Assembly (NCBI GenBank): GCA_017614275.1
Contig: JAGACE010000020.1
Span: 1-6,127, forward strand
DNA: 6,127 nt
Direction: 5' to 3'
Origin: Clostridia bacterium
Lineage (GTDB): Bacteria; Bacillota; Clostridia; Oscillospirales; Acutalibacteraceae
A program made the position numbers and the translations under genes. Shown here piece by piece: positions 5,735 through 6,127 of this stretch (positions within the stretch are counted from its first letter, which is position 1; each line of letters opens with the position of its first letter). The notes below the pieces were generated by a model. That model had not been told where the DNA came from. It was given only the letters and a program-made list of their open reading frames with translations, and did not search any database.

Positions 5735-6127
5735 ATCTCTTTTCCCTCCCCCTCGGGAGAGCGGCGGCGTATCAGTTTTTGTGACGCCGGTATCGCCGTC
5801 AACGCCTCCGCCGCCGTGATCGGAATCAAAAACGCGACCCAGTTCCCGACGCCGAACGCATATATCGCGCCGCCGATGAACACCGCCATCGATGTCAGTT
5901 CGGCGGCGAACGCTCCCGTCAGCGAAAAGAACCCCGCCGCACATCCGGTAAGCGAAAGTATCGCCGCCCATTCGCCGCCGACGGTGAGTCCGAGAATCAG
6001 CCCCGCGACCCCGCCGTAAGCGCCGCCCCACAGAAAAGCGCACAAAAGCGTTCCCGTCGCGGCAAGGCATAGCGAAAGAGATATCTCTCCGAACCGTATC
6101 CCGCCAGCCGCAAGGCAGAGCCCGAGC

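Larger units (their letters stand above)
5668..6127 (-). pseudogene. spoIIE: SpoIIE-like membrane region, truncated: no phosphatase domain (5' end outside window)
   Basis: The frame is open from the window edge to a TAA at 5668-5670, giving 152 visible residues. Residues up to about LIRRR (near 5761) form several hydrophobic segments rich in Gly and Ala: a G-G-A-Y-G-G-V-A-G-L-I-L-G-L segment, then a C-A-A-G-F-F segment, then a segment ending in ITAAEALTAIP. From memory this matches the last membrane helices of the sporulation phosphatase SpoIIE in order and spacing (B. subtilis has VGVVTGLILGL and then ..ESLIAVCLFLLTP at similar places). SpoIIE should continue for about 500 residues with a central region and a PP2C phosphatase domain. 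Here a tail of about 34 residues of unremarkable sequence runs through the operon's control region and stops. Ile codons are mostly ATA (7 of 12 by my count), unlike the ATC-rich operon. It could be a truncated pseudogene, one side of an insertion, an assembly join, or an unrelated membrane protein. Confidence 0.55.

Noticed and set aside
5627..5760. Cobalamin riboswitch before the operon
   Set aside because: The untranslated space is too short for the roughly 200-nt element, and no B12-box-like sequence was seen.
5742..5766. A possible hairpin (CTCCC/GGGAG) that might terminate the SpoIIE-like transcript
   Set aside because: The stem is only about 5 bp with a G-rich loop, and an A-rich run rather than a T-run follows on the minus strand, so it does not look like an intrinsic terminator.

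Overview
The window is GC-rich, and all the genes I can support lie on the minus strand, so the biology reads from right to left. Strong purine-rich Shine-Dalgarno (SD) sites (AAGGAG/GGAGG) precede most starts. The gene set is a corrinoid-dependent methyl transfer system that delivers methyl groups to tetrahydrofolate, next to a fragment resembling SpoIIE. Together these point to an anaerobic, spore-forming-lineage Firmicute (Clostridia), probably with acetogen-like C1 metabolism. The species cannot be told from this window.

Layout in transcription order. (1) 6127-5668: the end of a polytopic membrane region resembling the last membrane helices of the sporulation phosphatase SpoIIE, with no phosphatase domain after it. 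(2) About 5740-5627: a short regulatory region with two perfect 7-bp inverted repeats and possible alternative starts. (3) 5626 (or 5650)-4388: a uroporphyrinogen-decarboxylase-fold (URO-D) methyltransferase. (4) 4372-4166: a 68-aa small protein. (5) 4123-2930: a second URO-D-fold methyltransferase. (6) 2917-2786: a 43-aa small protein. (7) 2766-1966: a pterin-binding methyltransferase of the methyl-THF:corrinoid type. (8) 1903-1271: a cobalamin-binding corrinoid protein. (9) 1257 to beyond position 1: a [2Fe-2S]/ASKHA-type ATP-dependent reductive activator of corrinoid proteins, cut by the window edge. Gaps inside the cluster are 12-62 bp and I see no terminator, so it looks like one operon.

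Proposed working model (inference from families): one or both URO-D proteins take a methyl group from a methylated substrate and place it on the Co(I) corrinoid of the 210-aa protein. The pterin-binding enzyme passes it to tetrahydrofolate, and the activator re-reduces corrinoid that has oxidised to Co(II). This is the four-part logic of acetogen O-demethylases and related systems. No MttB-, MtaB- or MtmB-type substrate methyltransferase is present, so the URO-D pair is the best candidate for substrate recognition. The substrate is unknown; methoxylated aromatics are a reasonable guess.

The least explained points are the small ORF directly after each URO-D gene, the loss of the usual His-x-Cys zinc motif in both URO-D proteins, the dyads at the operon head, and the broken SpoIIE-like gene. 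No stretch longer than about 300 bases lacks a gene.
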